This document shows positions 1 through 7,372 of a stretch of DNA of 15,445 nt, one piece after another (the first letter of the stretch is position 1; every line of letters starts with the position of its first letter). The translations under genes were made by a program, and so were the position numbers. The notes beneath the pieces are model-generated. The model was not told where the DNA came from and did not search any database. It saw only the letters and a program-made list of their open reading frames with translations. The DNA is from Candidatus Zixiibacteriota bacterium. GTDB lineage: Bacteria > Zixibacteria > MSB-5A5 > GN15 > PGXB01. Where the stretch lies: assembly GCA_003641425.1 (NCBI GenBank), contig QNAH01000015.1, forward strand, positions 1 to 15,445. Direction: 5' to 3'.

Positions 1-2
1 AA

Positions 3-677
3 TGTCACCAGAAATTTATCGGCGAGGCCCCGGTCAATTTGATCTTCTGTATTGACTGGCACCGCAACCGGCGCTGGGCCGAGCTTGAGAAGGCGCCGTA
101 TTCCGCCCAGAATTCATTCCGCCATTTCTGGATTGCGTTCCAGGATGTCATTATTGCGGCGCAGAATATTTGTACCGCGGCCGATGCAATGGGGCTTGGT
201 TCAGTATATATCGGGACGATCATGGACCTGGGTTATTTCGGTGATATACGAAAGATGTTCGAGCTTCCGGACGGCGTTTTCCCGGTGGTGCTGTTGTGCC
301 TGGGATACCCAAAAATGCGTCCGAAGCCGCGGAAAAAACTTCCGGTCGATATTATCGTGCATAATGAAAAATATAACGATCCTTCTGACAGCAAACTGCT
401 CGAGGCCTTTTCGAGAAAATATCCGGATCGTAAATTCGAAATAAATGACGAGCGCATAGGATATATCGAAAAGGTCTGCCGGCGTGTGCATGGCGATGGG
501 TTCGCCTTGAAGTGTCTTGATGAAATCAAGAAACGCGGTCATATCAATATGGCGCAGTATTATTTCGGTTTGCACTACATGGCCGACGAGATGCCGGAGG
601 GTAACGAGAAATTTGTCAAGGTTACCGAGGATGCGGGATTCGGCTGGTTTAGAGAATATCGATTTAAAGGTGACTGA
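3..677 (+). CDS. Nitroreductase-family protein with C-terminal extension (5' truncated by window edge)
   Basis: The frame is open from the window edge, so the true start and the N-terminal FMN-phosphate-binding arginines lie upstream. What remains is the C-terminal half of a nitroreductase-fold domain: a helix with SFRHFWIAFQDVIIAAQNIC, then the AADAMGLGSVYIG segment typical of the FMN-binding helix and loop, then FPVVLLCLGYPKMRPKPR, the usual last strand. Family knowledge says such proteins are homodimeric flavoenzymes that use NAD(P)H to reduce nitro, quinone or other electrophilic substrates; the substrate here cannot be told. After the expected family end there are about 100 further residues, hydrophilic and partly helical (IEKVCRRVHGDGFALKCLDE), which I do not recognise. 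The next gene starts one base after the stop, so the two are probably co-translated. Confidence 0.8.
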   Translation, partial: CHQKFIGEAPVNLIFCIDWHRNRRWAELEKAPYSAQNSFRHFWIAFQDVIIAAQNICTAADAMGLGSVYIGTIMDLGYFGDIRKMFELPDGVFPVVLLCLGYPKMRPKPRKKLPVDIIVHNEKYNDPSDSKLLEAFSRKYPDRKFEINDERIGYIEKVCRRVHGDGFALKCLDEIKKRGHINMAQYYFGLHYMADEMPEGNEKFVKVTEDAGFGWFREYRFKGD

Positions 678-678
678 A

Positions 679-1488
679 ATGGATAAGGAAAAATATATAA
701 ATGCCAACCGTGAAGCATGGAACGAGGCAACCCTGAAACATCAGGAAGCCCGCGGGGATAAACTTAAAAATGCATTTGCATCGGAAGGATATTCCACGCT
801 CGATGAATTCATCACTGCAAAGATGAAGCAGTATCATATCGAAGGCAAGGATGTCGCTCAGCTATGCTGCAACAATGGCCGGGAGTTGCTGTCGATGCTG
901 AATCTCGGGGCTAAATCCGGTGTGGGATTTGATATTTCCGACGAAGCGATTAATGAAGCCGGAGAACTTGCCGAAATATCCGGGCTTGCGGCCAAGTTCG
1001 TCCGCACCGATGTTCTCGAGATCGGCCATGAATATGATGATTTATTCGATATGATATATATATCAATCGGGGCCCTGACCTGGCTTCCTGATCTGAGACT
1101 ATTTTTCAAAATAGTCTGGCGCCTGTTGAGGAATAATGGTGTTTTGATTATCTACGAGCAACATCCATTTACCAATATGCTGGCGGCCTCCGATGAAAAA
1201 GAATATGATGCATCGCACCCGTTTGAAGTTGCATTTTCATATTTCAGAACGGAACCATGGGAAGAGAACTCAGGGATCGACTATATCGGAAAGACAACCT
1301 ACGAGGCAAAAACGGCCTACAGCTTTACCCAGAAAATATCTGATATACTCAATCCGATGATTCAAAGCGGAATCGGTCTTGTCGAGCTGATAGAATATGA
1401 TCATGATATTTCGCTGATGTGGGAGTGTCTCGAAAAAGAAAAAATGGTTCCTCTCAGTTATATCCTTGTCGGGCAAAAAAACGGATAA
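679..1488 (+). CDS. Class I SAM-dependent methyltransferase
   Basis: A 269-residue protein. The ATG at 679 is chosen because AAAGGTGA sits 5-13 bases upstream and the frame upstream of it is only a shadow of the preceding gene. A Rossmann-type methyltransferase core is visible: a glycine-poor motif I at about residues 59-70 (VAQLCCNNGRELL), an acidic ribose-binding residue at about D85 (VGFDISDEA), a motif II/III region near 122-136 (DLFDMIYISIGALTW), and the post-motif strand RNNGVLIIYEQHP at about 151-163. Motif I carries CCNNG rather than GCGxG, a variant seen in some methyltransferase subfamilies. The C-terminal 100 residues probably form the substrate lid. The substrate is unknown. It lies one base downstream of the nitroreductase-like gene and is probably its operon partner. 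Confidence 0.8.
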   Translation: MDKEKYINANREAWNEATLKHQEARGDKLKNAFASEGYSTLDEFITAKMKQYHIEGKDVAQLCCNNGRELLSMLNLGAKSGVGFDISDEAINEAGELAEISGLAAKFVRTDVLEIGHEYDDLFDMIYISIGALTWLPDLRLFFKIVWRLLRNNGVLIIYEQHPFTNMLAASDEKEYDASHPFEVAFSYFRTEPWEENSGIDYIGKTTYEAKTAYSFTQKISDILNPMIQSGIGLVELIEYDHDISLMWECLEKEKMVPLSYILVGQKNG

Positions 1489-1648
1489 TCTTGATCTAAA
1501 AGATTGCCGTAATGACACTTATTGGATTATATTGCTGATGACTAAACTGACAGGGAACTCTTATTGTCTTTTTTTATTATATATTATGTGACGAGTATAA
1601 ATCCGGTAACGCTGTTAGACACAGGTTTTGGGTATTAAACGAAATAGT

Positions 1649-2482
1649 ATGTTGCATTTCATAGGTATCATTGCAATAATATTCGCAGGCGGATATGTCG
1701 TTTTCGCGCTGATCCTGTTTTTTATGCAGGCTCGGTTTGTTTTTGTGCCATCGCGGGAAATCGAGGCCGATCCGAGTGATATTGGCCTGCGGTACGAAAA
1801 TGTCGATTTTGTCTCTCCGGACATTGTCGATCTTCATGGGTGGTACATTCCGGCCGAAAAGGAGCGGGCGGTCTTATTGTTTTGCCATGGCAATGCCGGT
1901 AATATTTCGCATCGGCTGGAATCGATACAGCTTTTTAACAGGCTGGGACTGAGCGTTTTCATCTTTGATTACCGCGGTTACGGCCGAAGCGGGGGAGAGC
2001 CGTCTGAAGAAGGAACGTATAAAGATGCCGTTGGGGCCTGGCAATGGCTGATCGATAAAAAACAGTATGCCCCGGAGAGGATCGTCGTTTTCGGCCGCTC
2101 GCTCGGCGGTGCCGTGGCCGCCCACCTGGCCAGCGAAAAAAATCCAAAAGTATTGATAATTGAATCGGCTTTTACGTCAGTCGGCGATATGGGGGCGAGG
2201 ATATATCCGTACATGCCGGTAAAACTGTTGATAAGATATCATTACCGCACAATCGACTATATAGACCGAGTCAAATGCCCGGTTATGGTGATACATTCGC
2301 CGGATGACGAACTGGTGTCTTTCAAACAGGGACGGAGATTGTATGATGCCGCCCGTGAACCGAAAGAGTTCCTGGAAATAACGGGGGGCCACAACGGAGG
2401 TTTTCTCGAAGAACCTGATATTTACAGTAATGGATTCGATTCATTTTTAAGACAATATGTCGATGATAAGCTATCCAATTAA
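1649..2482 (+). CDS. Membrane-anchored alpha/beta hydrolase (BEM46/ABHD13-like)
   Basis: A 277-residue protein starting at the ATG at 1649; a TTG seven codons earlier is possible but has no better ribosome site. Residues about 5-27 form one hydrophobic helix, giving an N-terminal membrane anchor. The rest is a serine hydrolase: oxyanion-hole motif HGNAGN at about residue 80, the nucleophile elbow GRSLGG with the serine at about 151, the acid in HSPDDELVS at about 219-220, and the histidine in TGGHNGGF at about 248. Order and spacing match the dienelactone-hydrolase/BEM46 group, usually 250-300 residues. The substrate is not predictable; an esterase or thioesterase acting near the membrane is the natural guess. 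It is separated by 160 bp from the methyltransferase and by 23 bp from the following dehydrogenase, so probably co-transcribed with the latter. Confidence 0.85.
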   Translation: MLHFIGIIAIIFAGGYVVFALILFFMQARFVFVPSREIEADPSDIGLRYENVDFVSPDIVDLHGWYIPAEKERAVLLFCHGNAGNISHRLESIQLFNRLGLSVFIFDYRGYGRSGGEPSEEGTYKDAVGAWQWLIDKKQYAPERIVVFGRSLGGAVAAHLASEKNPKVLIIESAFTSVGDMGARIYPYMPVKLLIRYHYRTIDYIDRVKCPVMVIHSPDDELVSFKQGRRLYDAAREPKEFLEITGGHNGGFLEEPDIYSNGFDSFLRQYVDDKLSN

Positions 2483-2505
2483 CACGAAACGGTGAAATTA
2501 AAAAG

Positions 2506-3529
2506 ATGTCAGGCAAAGGTGCCACGGTATTATTTATCTGGAGACCCGAACCTGAACTTCGGGACTACCTCGCCAATGGTTTGAAGGAATCGGCGGGGTG
2601 AAGCTTATCTACCCGCCGGATACGGACGAGGAGACGTTGCTTGAATATGCCCCTGAAGCCGATATCATAATCGGCTGGCGTCCGACTGAAAGGCTTCTCG
2701 AAAAAGCGGTAAACCTGGCCATGTTTATAAATCCCGGTGCAGGGGCGCAGCATCTTATCGAGCTGTTCAGGAAACACAATCGGAACCGGAATGTAATTTT
2801 GATCAACGGTCACGGCAATGCCTATTTCACGGCTCAACATGCGGTAGCACTTTTACTGGCGCTGGCCGGTAAAGTGATCCCGCATCACAACTGGATGATC
2901 GATGGGCACTGGCGGAGGGGCGATGATTTCTCCTCCTCGATTCCAATCAGGGGTCGGAAGATAGGCTTGCTGGGTTATGGGGCAGTGAATCAAAATGTGC
3001 ATCGGATGCTGTCCGGGTTCGATGTCGATTTTGCGGTTTTGCGCCGTGACTGGAATAAAGAAACGGGAAAGGTGCCCACCGCGATTGCCAAATATGATAG
3101 TGCGCAGTTGCATCAATTCTTGAAAGCAGTTGATATTTTGATAGTGGCGGTTCCGCATACATCAAAGACGATCGGAATGATCGGCAAAGAGGAATTGAAT
3201 CTACTGGGAGCGGATGGTCTTCTGGTAAATATTGCCCGCGGTTCGGTGATCGACGAGAACTCGTTATATATTGCTCTTTATGAACGCAGGATTGCCGGAG
3301 CGGCTATCGATGTCTGGTATGAATATCGCCCCGAACCTGACGGGAAGGGGCGCAAATATCCCTTTCATTATCCCTTTCACACTCTTGACAATTTTATCCT
3401 GTCGCCGCATGGGCGGCCGCGCCCTTCAGCGATCTTAAACGCTGGGGCGAGGTCATCGATAATATATCCCGATTTGCATCGAATGCCGACCGGTTTATAA
3501 ATGTCGTCGATCTGGATAAAGAATACTGA
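2506..3529 (+). pseudogene. D-2-hydroxyacid dehydrogenase, interrupted by two frameshifts
   Basis: The gene runs through three frames. The N-terminus starts at ATG 2506 (MSGKGATVLFIWRPEPELRD) and meets a TGA at 2599. The central part is read from about 2589 (IGGVKLIYPP). The C-terminus continues from about 3414 in a third frame (RAAAPFSDLKRWGEVID) to the TGA at 3527-3529. Adding one base near 2587-2589 (GAATC to GAAATC) and one near 3413 (CATGGG to CATCGGG) restores a single frame of 341 residues, the normal family length. Visible are the NAD-binding IGLLGYGAVNQN (last glycine replaced by asparagine), VNIARGSVIDE with the catalytic arginine, a glutamate in DVWYEYRPEP, and the catalytic histidine in ILSPHRAA, which only the repair restores as a family-like motif. 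As written, the central frame lacks about 30 N-terminal and 40 C-terminal residues. Recent decay or sequencing error are both possible. Confidence 0.85.
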
Positions 3530-3548
3530 GTTATTGGAAATGTAACTG

Positions 3549-3579
3549 TATCCCGGCAGACGTAATACAATGCGGGATA
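3549..3579. terminator. Weak hairpin between converging genes
   Basis: TATCCCG (3549-3555) can pair with CGGGATA (3573-3579), leaving a 17-nt loop that can itself pair GCA with TGC. It lies just after the dehydrogenase stop and between two genes that point toward each other, where a bidirectional terminator is expected. There is no T tract on either strand, so this is a weak candidate. The rest of 3530-3725 shows no gene. Confidence 0.25.
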
Positions 3580-3725
3580 AAATTCGCATTCAAGGACAAT
3601 ATTAAGATTTCTCTGCCAATCAGGATGATTAATGCGATGATATCACGAGTTGATAAGGTTCAATCGATTTTGAGCTTAGCAGGCTTTCTTGACAGGAGAG
3701 TTTCCGAATTCTTCAGTTCCGGAAA

Positions 3726-3998
3726 TCAGTTTCTTCCTTCATTTCTTCTCGGTCTCTGGCCGGCTCTTGGCGGGCGAGCTTCATCGATCCGCATCGTCCT
3801 GCCATTAAAATCGGATCCATTCAGAGCTTGCATAGCTTTTTCGGCCTCCTCGACCTGGGACATTTCAACAAATCCAAAGCCGCGGCCTTCGATAATATTG
3901 ACATGTTTTACCTGGCCGTAATTGGCGAAAAGCTCGGTCAATTCCTCGACCGTTGTTGAATAACGGAGATTTCCCACATAGAGCTTGCTACCTTGCAT
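3726..3998 (-). CDS. Small RRM RNA-binding protein
   Basis: A 90-residue protein made almost entirely of one RNA-recognition motif. RNP2 is LYVGNL (residues 6-11) and RNP1 is RGFGFVEM (39-46), with the aromatic residues that stack on RNA at Y7, F41 and F43. The final aromatic position of RNP1 is a methionine. The 15-residue tail (RPPRAGQRPRRNEGRN) is basic, as in the small bacterial RRM proteins of cyanobacteria and many other phyla, which bind RNA and are often cold-induced. The start is firm: AAGGAG lies 8 bases before the ATG on the minus strand. It is transcribed divergently from the large operon and convergently with the dehydrogenase, as a single gene with its own promoter. Confidence 0.93.
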   Translation of the reverse strand: MQGSKLYVGNLRYSTTVEELTELFANYGQVKHVNIIEGRGFGFVEMSQVEEAEKAMQALNGSDFNGRTMRIDEARPPRAGQRPRRNEGRN

Positions 3999-4140
3999 TA
4001 TTGAGCTCCTTGAAAATACTTAAAAATTGGCTGTCGTCAGACGATAATTACCCGATTGTTCAAATACATGTAAAAGAAGCAAGAAAACTTCCTGATTTCC
4101 GGTATTATTTAGTCTGAGGTCGAACTTCACTTGCTGTCTA

Positions 4141-4169
4141 ATTTTAATTAACGTATCAATTTCTGTCAA
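4141..4169 (-). promoter_or_regulatory. Sigma-70-type promoter of the RRM gene
   Basis: Read on the minus strand, TTGACA (4169-4164) is followed by 17 bases and TAAAAT (4146-4141). This is a full-consensus -35 element, optimal spacing and five of six matches at -10. Transcription would start near 4134, giving a 5' leader of about 135 nt before the ATG at 3998. Confidence 0.65.
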
Positions 4170-4249
4170 GAGGAAAGCTGAAGAATTATGAGATCAATAG
4201 CCTGGCTGATTCCGTTATAAATATGGCCATTGGCCTTCATATTTTTGGC

Positions 4250-4278
4250 TTGACATCGAACGGGCATATGGTTAGATT
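4250..4278 (+). promoter_or_regulatory. Sigma-70-type promoter of the twelve-gene membrane operon
   Basis: TTGACA (4250-4255), 17 bases, then TAGATT (4273-4278). It points into the operon; a start near 4285 gives a leader of 115-145 nt. No comparable promoter has room between the downstream genes, whose gaps are 34 bp or less, so this is probably the main promoter for all twelve genes. Confidence 0.6.
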
Positions 4279-4332
4279 CCAACTTTGTATTGTATGGATA
4301 TATCGGCAATGCATGGAAATGCCGGTTTGAAA

Positions 4333-4410
4333 ATGGATATGAAGAAAATTTTTGATCTCAACAATAAAGTAAGAAGTCTCGAAGACGTAATAATAGTGTT
4401 ATGTCATTGA
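4333..4410 (+). CDS. Possible 25-codon leader reading frame
   Basis: ATG at 4333 opens a frame reading MDMKKIFDLNNKVRSLEDVI and ending VLCH before the TGA at 4408-4410. It lies in the leader of the membrane operon and ends 17 bases before the preferred start of the first A gene, so its translation could affect that gene. There is no good ribosome-binding site in front of it and no relative I recognise. It may be chance. Confidence 0.2.
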   Translation: MDMKKIFDLNNKVRSLEDVIIVLCH

Positions 4411-4427
4411 GGCTTTTTCCATTTAAT

Positions 4428-5675
4428 ATGAAAAATTTTACGGCAAAGATTTCATTTTTAGCTGTTCTGCTGATTCTAACGGCAGTGTCGTTTACGACCG
4501 CCCAGGAAACAGTGGATACCTCGCAGGCGGCTATGGATTCCCTGAATTTGATTCCACCCAATGTGACTCCGGTGATGGCAAAGAATATCACCGTCAGGGA
4601 CAATCCGGGTGATGACGGCGGCTCCATACAGATTCAATGGGATATTTCGGTCGATGACTACGACGGCGGAAAAGTAACCGCTTATCGTGTTATGCGTTCC
4701 ATGGAGATGGATGGTGAATACACGATTGTTGGAGATGCGCCGGCAGGGAATAACTCATTTACCGACAATGCCACCGAGGACGGTCTGGAATATTATTATA
4801 AGATCGCGGCGATAAACGAATTAAAGAAGGATGGCACGGTCCTCTGGTCGGTCATGTCCGAATCTGATCCGGTGGGTCCGGTAAAATCATCGCCCCAGTG
4901 GTTTGATATGCAGCGCATAAATGTTTTTATCGGGACTGTTTTTGTCTGCGGGGCGATTTTCTTTTTCATTCATAAGGCCAAGGAGGGCGGTGATCTGTAT
5001 GTCAGAAAGATAGCCGGGCTGGAATCGGTCGACGAAGCAGTCGGGCGAGCCACGGAAATGGGTCGGAAGATTCTTTTTGTTCCCGGGATCAATGATATGG
5101 ATAATGTCCAGACCATTGCCGGTGTAAATATACTGGGCCGAGTCGCCCAGTTGGCGGCGGAATATGAAACCGAGATCGAGGTCCCGGTCAGCCGCTCGCT
5201 GGTTATGGTTACGGCGCGGGAGATTGTTAAAGAGTCATACAGCAAGGCCGGGCGACCGGACTCGTTCAAAGAGGATCAGGTTCATTACCTGACAGATGAT
5301 CAATTTGGTTATGCCGCGGCCATAGACGGTATAATTGTCCGCGATAAACCGGCCACAATCTTTTATATGGGCGCTTTCTTTGCCGAATCCCTGATCATGG
5401 CCGAGACGGGTAATTCAATCGGGGCCATTCAGATAGCAGGAACCGGCCAGCCCTCGCAGTTGCCCTTTTTCGTCGCCTCCTGCGATTATACTCTAATCGG
5501 TGAAGAGCTTTTTGCGGCCTCGGCGTATCTTTCCCGCGATCCGCGCCTTCTTGGTTCGGTCAAGGGTCAGGATGCGGCCAAAGCGGCCATTTTGATATCG
5601 ATTTTGATTGGTGCGATATTGGAGACATTCAATATATTTCAATTTTCCAACCTGTTTAAGGTTATTGGTGAGTAG
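4428..5675 (+). CDS. Cassette 1, A protein: exported FN3-like domain, membrane helix, DUF6754-type cytoplasmic domain
   Basis: A 415-residue protein of unknown function. In order: a signal peptide (1-25, ending TTAQ); a fibronectin-III-like beta domain (about 50-150, with IQIQWD, AYRVMRS and EYYYKIAAIN); one membrane helix (about 164-182); a basic inside flank (HKAKEGGDLYVRK); a cytoplasmic alpha/beta domain (about 190-378) holding GRATEMG, VPGINDMD, AIQIAGT and CDYTLIGEEL; and a C-terminal hydrophobic helix (about 384-400). The cytoplasmic part resembles what I recall as DUF6754. I prefer ATG 4428 over the in-frame ATG 4401: it gives a standard signal peptide, and the GAGGCTTTT upstream recurs before A3. 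The longer form adds nine residues. It is first in the operon, 17 bp before B1. Confidence 0.85.
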   Translation: MKNFTAKISFLAVLLILTAVSFTTAQETVDTSQAAMDSLNLIPPNVTPVMAKNITVRDNPGDDGGSIQIQWDISVDDYDGGKVTAYRVMRSMEMDGEYTIVGDAPAGNNSFTDNATEDGLEYYYKIAAINELKKDGTVLWSVMSESDPVGPVKSSPQWFDMQRINVFIGTVFVCGAIFFFIHKAKEGGDLYVRKIAGLESVDEAVGRATEMGRKILFVPGINDMDNVQTIAGVNILGRVAQLAAEYETEIEVPVSRSLVMVTAREIVKESYSKAGRPDSFKEDQVHYLTDDQFGYAAAIDGIIVRDKPATIFYMGAFFAESLIMAETGNSIGAIQIAGTGQPSQLPFFVASCDYTLIGEELFAASAYLSRDPRLLGSVKGQDAAKAAILISILIGAILETFNIFQFSNLFKVIGE

Positions 5676-5692
5676 GATAGAGGAACTGGCTT

Positions 5693-6346
5693 ATGCGTCG
5701 TGAAATTCCAATGATAATAACCGCGGTGGTCGGATTTGTATTTCTGATCCAGTATTTCATTCCTCATTATCCTTTCAACCAGTTGAACAATTGGTTTTCG
5801 GATTGGTTTTCGATTATCGGCGCCTGCGCCATCTGGCTTGGGGCGTTGAACTTACTGCGAATTTCGAGCGACAAGATATACCGTAAAAGCCGCGACTGGG
5901 GTTATTCGATTCTTATTATTATTTCTTTTCTTTTTATTGTGATCATCGGCTTTGTCGGCGGCCCTGGTTTCCGCGATTTCGGAACCAGATTCGACTGGCT
6001 GTACCGATTTATTTATACTCCGCTTTCTGCGACCATGTTTGCTCTGCTGGCCTTTTATGTGGCCTCGGCTTCATACCGTGCTTTCCGTGCCAGGAATCTT
6101 GAGGCGACCCTGCTTTTGGTGGCCGCCTTCTTTGTGATGATCGGCCGGGTACCGGTCGGCGATTCTATCGCTACGATGATTCACCTGCCCGATGTCATCC
6201 ACCCGTCCCAAATAGCATCCTGGATCATGAATTATATCAACGGCGCCGGACAACGGGCGATCATGATCGGTATTGCGCTGGGAATTGTTTCCACCTCGCT
6301 CAGGGTTATTCTTGGTATCGAGCGTGCTCATATCGGAGGTGATTGA
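5693..6346 (+). CDS. Cassette 1, B protein: six-helix membrane protein
   Basis: A 217-residue integral membrane protein of no family I can name. Hydrophobic helices lie at about 6-23, 39-56, 70-88, 112-130, 137-153 and 188-206. Basic loops (KIYRKSR at 61-67 and YRAFRARN at 128-135) predict both termini inside. The signature block is LLAFYVASASYRAFRA (118-133), nearly unchanged in all three B proteins, and the end RVILGIERAH recurs too. The start has GAGG nine bases before the ATG. Its stop overlaps the start of C1 by one base (TGATG), so B1 and C1 are probably translationally coupled. The A-B-C-D order in every copy argues that B works with A, C and D in one membrane complex. Confidence 0.88.
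   Translation: MRREIPMIITAVVGFVFLIQYFIPHYPFNQLNNWFSDWFSIIGACAIWLGALNLLRISSDKIYRKSRDWGYSILIIISFLFIVIIGFVGGPGFRDFGTRFDWLYRFIYTPLSATMFALLAFYVASASYRAFRARNLEATLLLVAAFFVMIGRVPVGDSIATMIHLPDVIHPSQIASWIMNYINGAGQRAIMIGIALGIVSTSLRVILGIERAHIGGD
6335..6342 (+). promoter_or_regulatory. Strong ribosome-binding site deciding the C1 start
   Basis: GGAGGTGA, eight bases matching the complement of the usual 16S 3' end, lies three bases before the ATG at 6346 and inside the end of B1. It supports ATG 6346 over the TTG at 6343. Confidence 0.7.
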
Positions 6347-7338
6347 TGAAACAGGACCTCATCGTATATTTGGCTGTTCTGGTTCTGGCACTGATTTTCT
6401 TTTTTGTGATTACCGAGCCGGTTGTATTTTCGCCGACCGTTTCATATATACTGATCGGGCTAATAGCCCTGGGGCTCATTTTCATTCTGGTCCGGACGAT
6501 TCAGGGAAATGTATATGAGCGCCGTATCGTTTTCCTCTTTGTCGGAATTGCAGTCGTTCTTCCGTTTTTCATGACGATTGAGCAAAAGATTCAGCTCTCA
6601 CCCGAGGTTAAATCGCTTAATGATGCCGTTCTGGAACTGAAACCTGGTTCCAAGGTTCTGGTGTCACTTGATTATGATCCACCGTCGGCGCCCGAACTGC
6701 AGCCTATGGCCGAGAGTTTCTTCAGGCTCTGTTTCGAGCGTGATTTAAAAGTCATTATTATGGGTCTCTGGCCGCAGGGGCCGCAGCAGGCGGAACTGGC
6801 AATTCAAAAAATTCTTGAATATCCGGAAGTTGCGGCCAGGAATATTGAATATGGTAAAGACTATGTCAATCTTGGCTTTCAGACCGGGAATGAATTTGTC
6901 ATTCAGCGTATGGGCGGAAGTTTCAAGAGCATGTTCCAGACCGATTATTATGGGACGCCTTATGATTCGCTCGAGCTGGTACGGAATATATCGAATTTCT
7001 CGAATATAGATTTTTCGTTCAATCTGTCGGCCGGTTACCCGGGGACGGTTGAATGGGTTCAGATTGCCGTGGACCGTTACGGTGTCGTCCTTGGCGCCGG
7101 CAATACCGCTGTCCAGGCGCCCCAGATGTATCCTTACATCAGGTCCGGTCAGCTGGTTGGTCTTCTGGGCGGTCTCAACGGAGCCGCTGAGTTTGAAAAG
7201 GTTACCGGGAAGCTGGGCAAGGGCACCAAGTTTATGGTGTCGCAGTCATTTGCGCATGTAATTGTCATTGCGTTTATAATCATTGGGAATGCGGCGTATT
7301 TCCTCGGTGAGAGAAGAGGTAAAAAGAAAGGTATTTAG
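6346..7338 (+). CDS. Cassette 1, C protein: doubly anchored domain outside the cytoplasm
   Basis: A 330-residue protein of unknown function. Three N-terminal membrane helices (about 5-23, 33-53, 61-78) and one at the C-terminus (303-320) flank a roughly 220-residue soluble domain. Basic residues before helix 3 (YERR) and in the tail (GERRGKKKGI) place the ends inside and the domain outside. The domain alternates strands and helices: KVLVSLDYDP (103-112), KVIIMG (135-140), the TDYYGTPYDS motif (199-208), FNLSAG (225-230), and the C-terminal MYPYIRSGQLVGLLGGLNGA (261-280). Both DYDP and YYGTP recur in C3. It starts one base inside the stop of B1 and is followed 34 bp later by D1. I see no known catalytic motif. 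It has the longest N-terminus of the three C proteins. Confidence 0.85.
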   Translation: MKQDLIVYLAVLVLALIFFFVITEPVVFSPTVSYILIGLIALGLIFILVRTIQGNVYERRIVFLFVGIAVVLPFFMTIEQKIQLSPEVKSLNDAVLELKPGSKVLVSLDYDPPSAPELQPMAESFFRLCFERDLKVIIMGLWPQGPQQAELAIQKILEYPEVAARNIEYGKDYVNLGFQTGNEFVIQRMGGSFKSMFQTDYYGTPYDSLELVRNISNFSNIDFSFNLSAGYPGTVEWVQIAVDRYGVVLGAGNTAVQAPQMYPYIRSGQLVGLLGGLNGAAEFEKVTGKLGKGTKFMVSQSFAHVIVIAFIIIGNAAYFLGERRGKKKGI

Positions 7339-7372
7339 GCAATCGGATCGATTCTGATTGGAGCAGGATAAT

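Larger units (their letters stand above)
3999..4427. other. Divergent control region between the RRM gene and the membrane operon
   Basis: About 400 bases hold no convincing gene. They contain the minus-strand promoter at 4141-4169 and the plus-strand promoter at 4250-4278, roughly 80 bases apart between their -35 elements and not overlapping. The operon leader contains a short inverted repeat (CGGCA near 4305, TGCCG near 4320) and a 25-codon reading frame (4333-4410). The stretch between the promoters is AT-rich with no clear operator dyad. Confidence 0.6.

Noticed and set aside
517..678. Longer N-terminus for the methyltransferase
   Set aside because: It overlaps the nitroreductase-like gene in another frame, and a good ribosome site points to ATG 679.
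1489..1648. Terminator and promoter between methyltransferase and hydrolase
   Set aside because: There is an AT-rich inverted repeat (AATCTT...AAGATT) without a T tract, a T7 run preceded only by a four-base stem, and several weak -10-like boxes (TATATT, TATAAA) lacking a matching -35. Something probably acts here, but no single element is convincing.
3625..3921. Plus-strand frame across the RRM gene
   Set aside because: The minus-strand RRM protein has both RNP motifs and a ribosome site; the plus frame has neither recognisable motifs nor a start signal.
6655..7230. C-protein domain as a ClpP/S49-type protease
   Set aside because: The alternating strand-helix order and glycine-rich segments first suggested it, but there is no conserved serine-lysine or serine-histidine arrangement across C1, C2 and C3.
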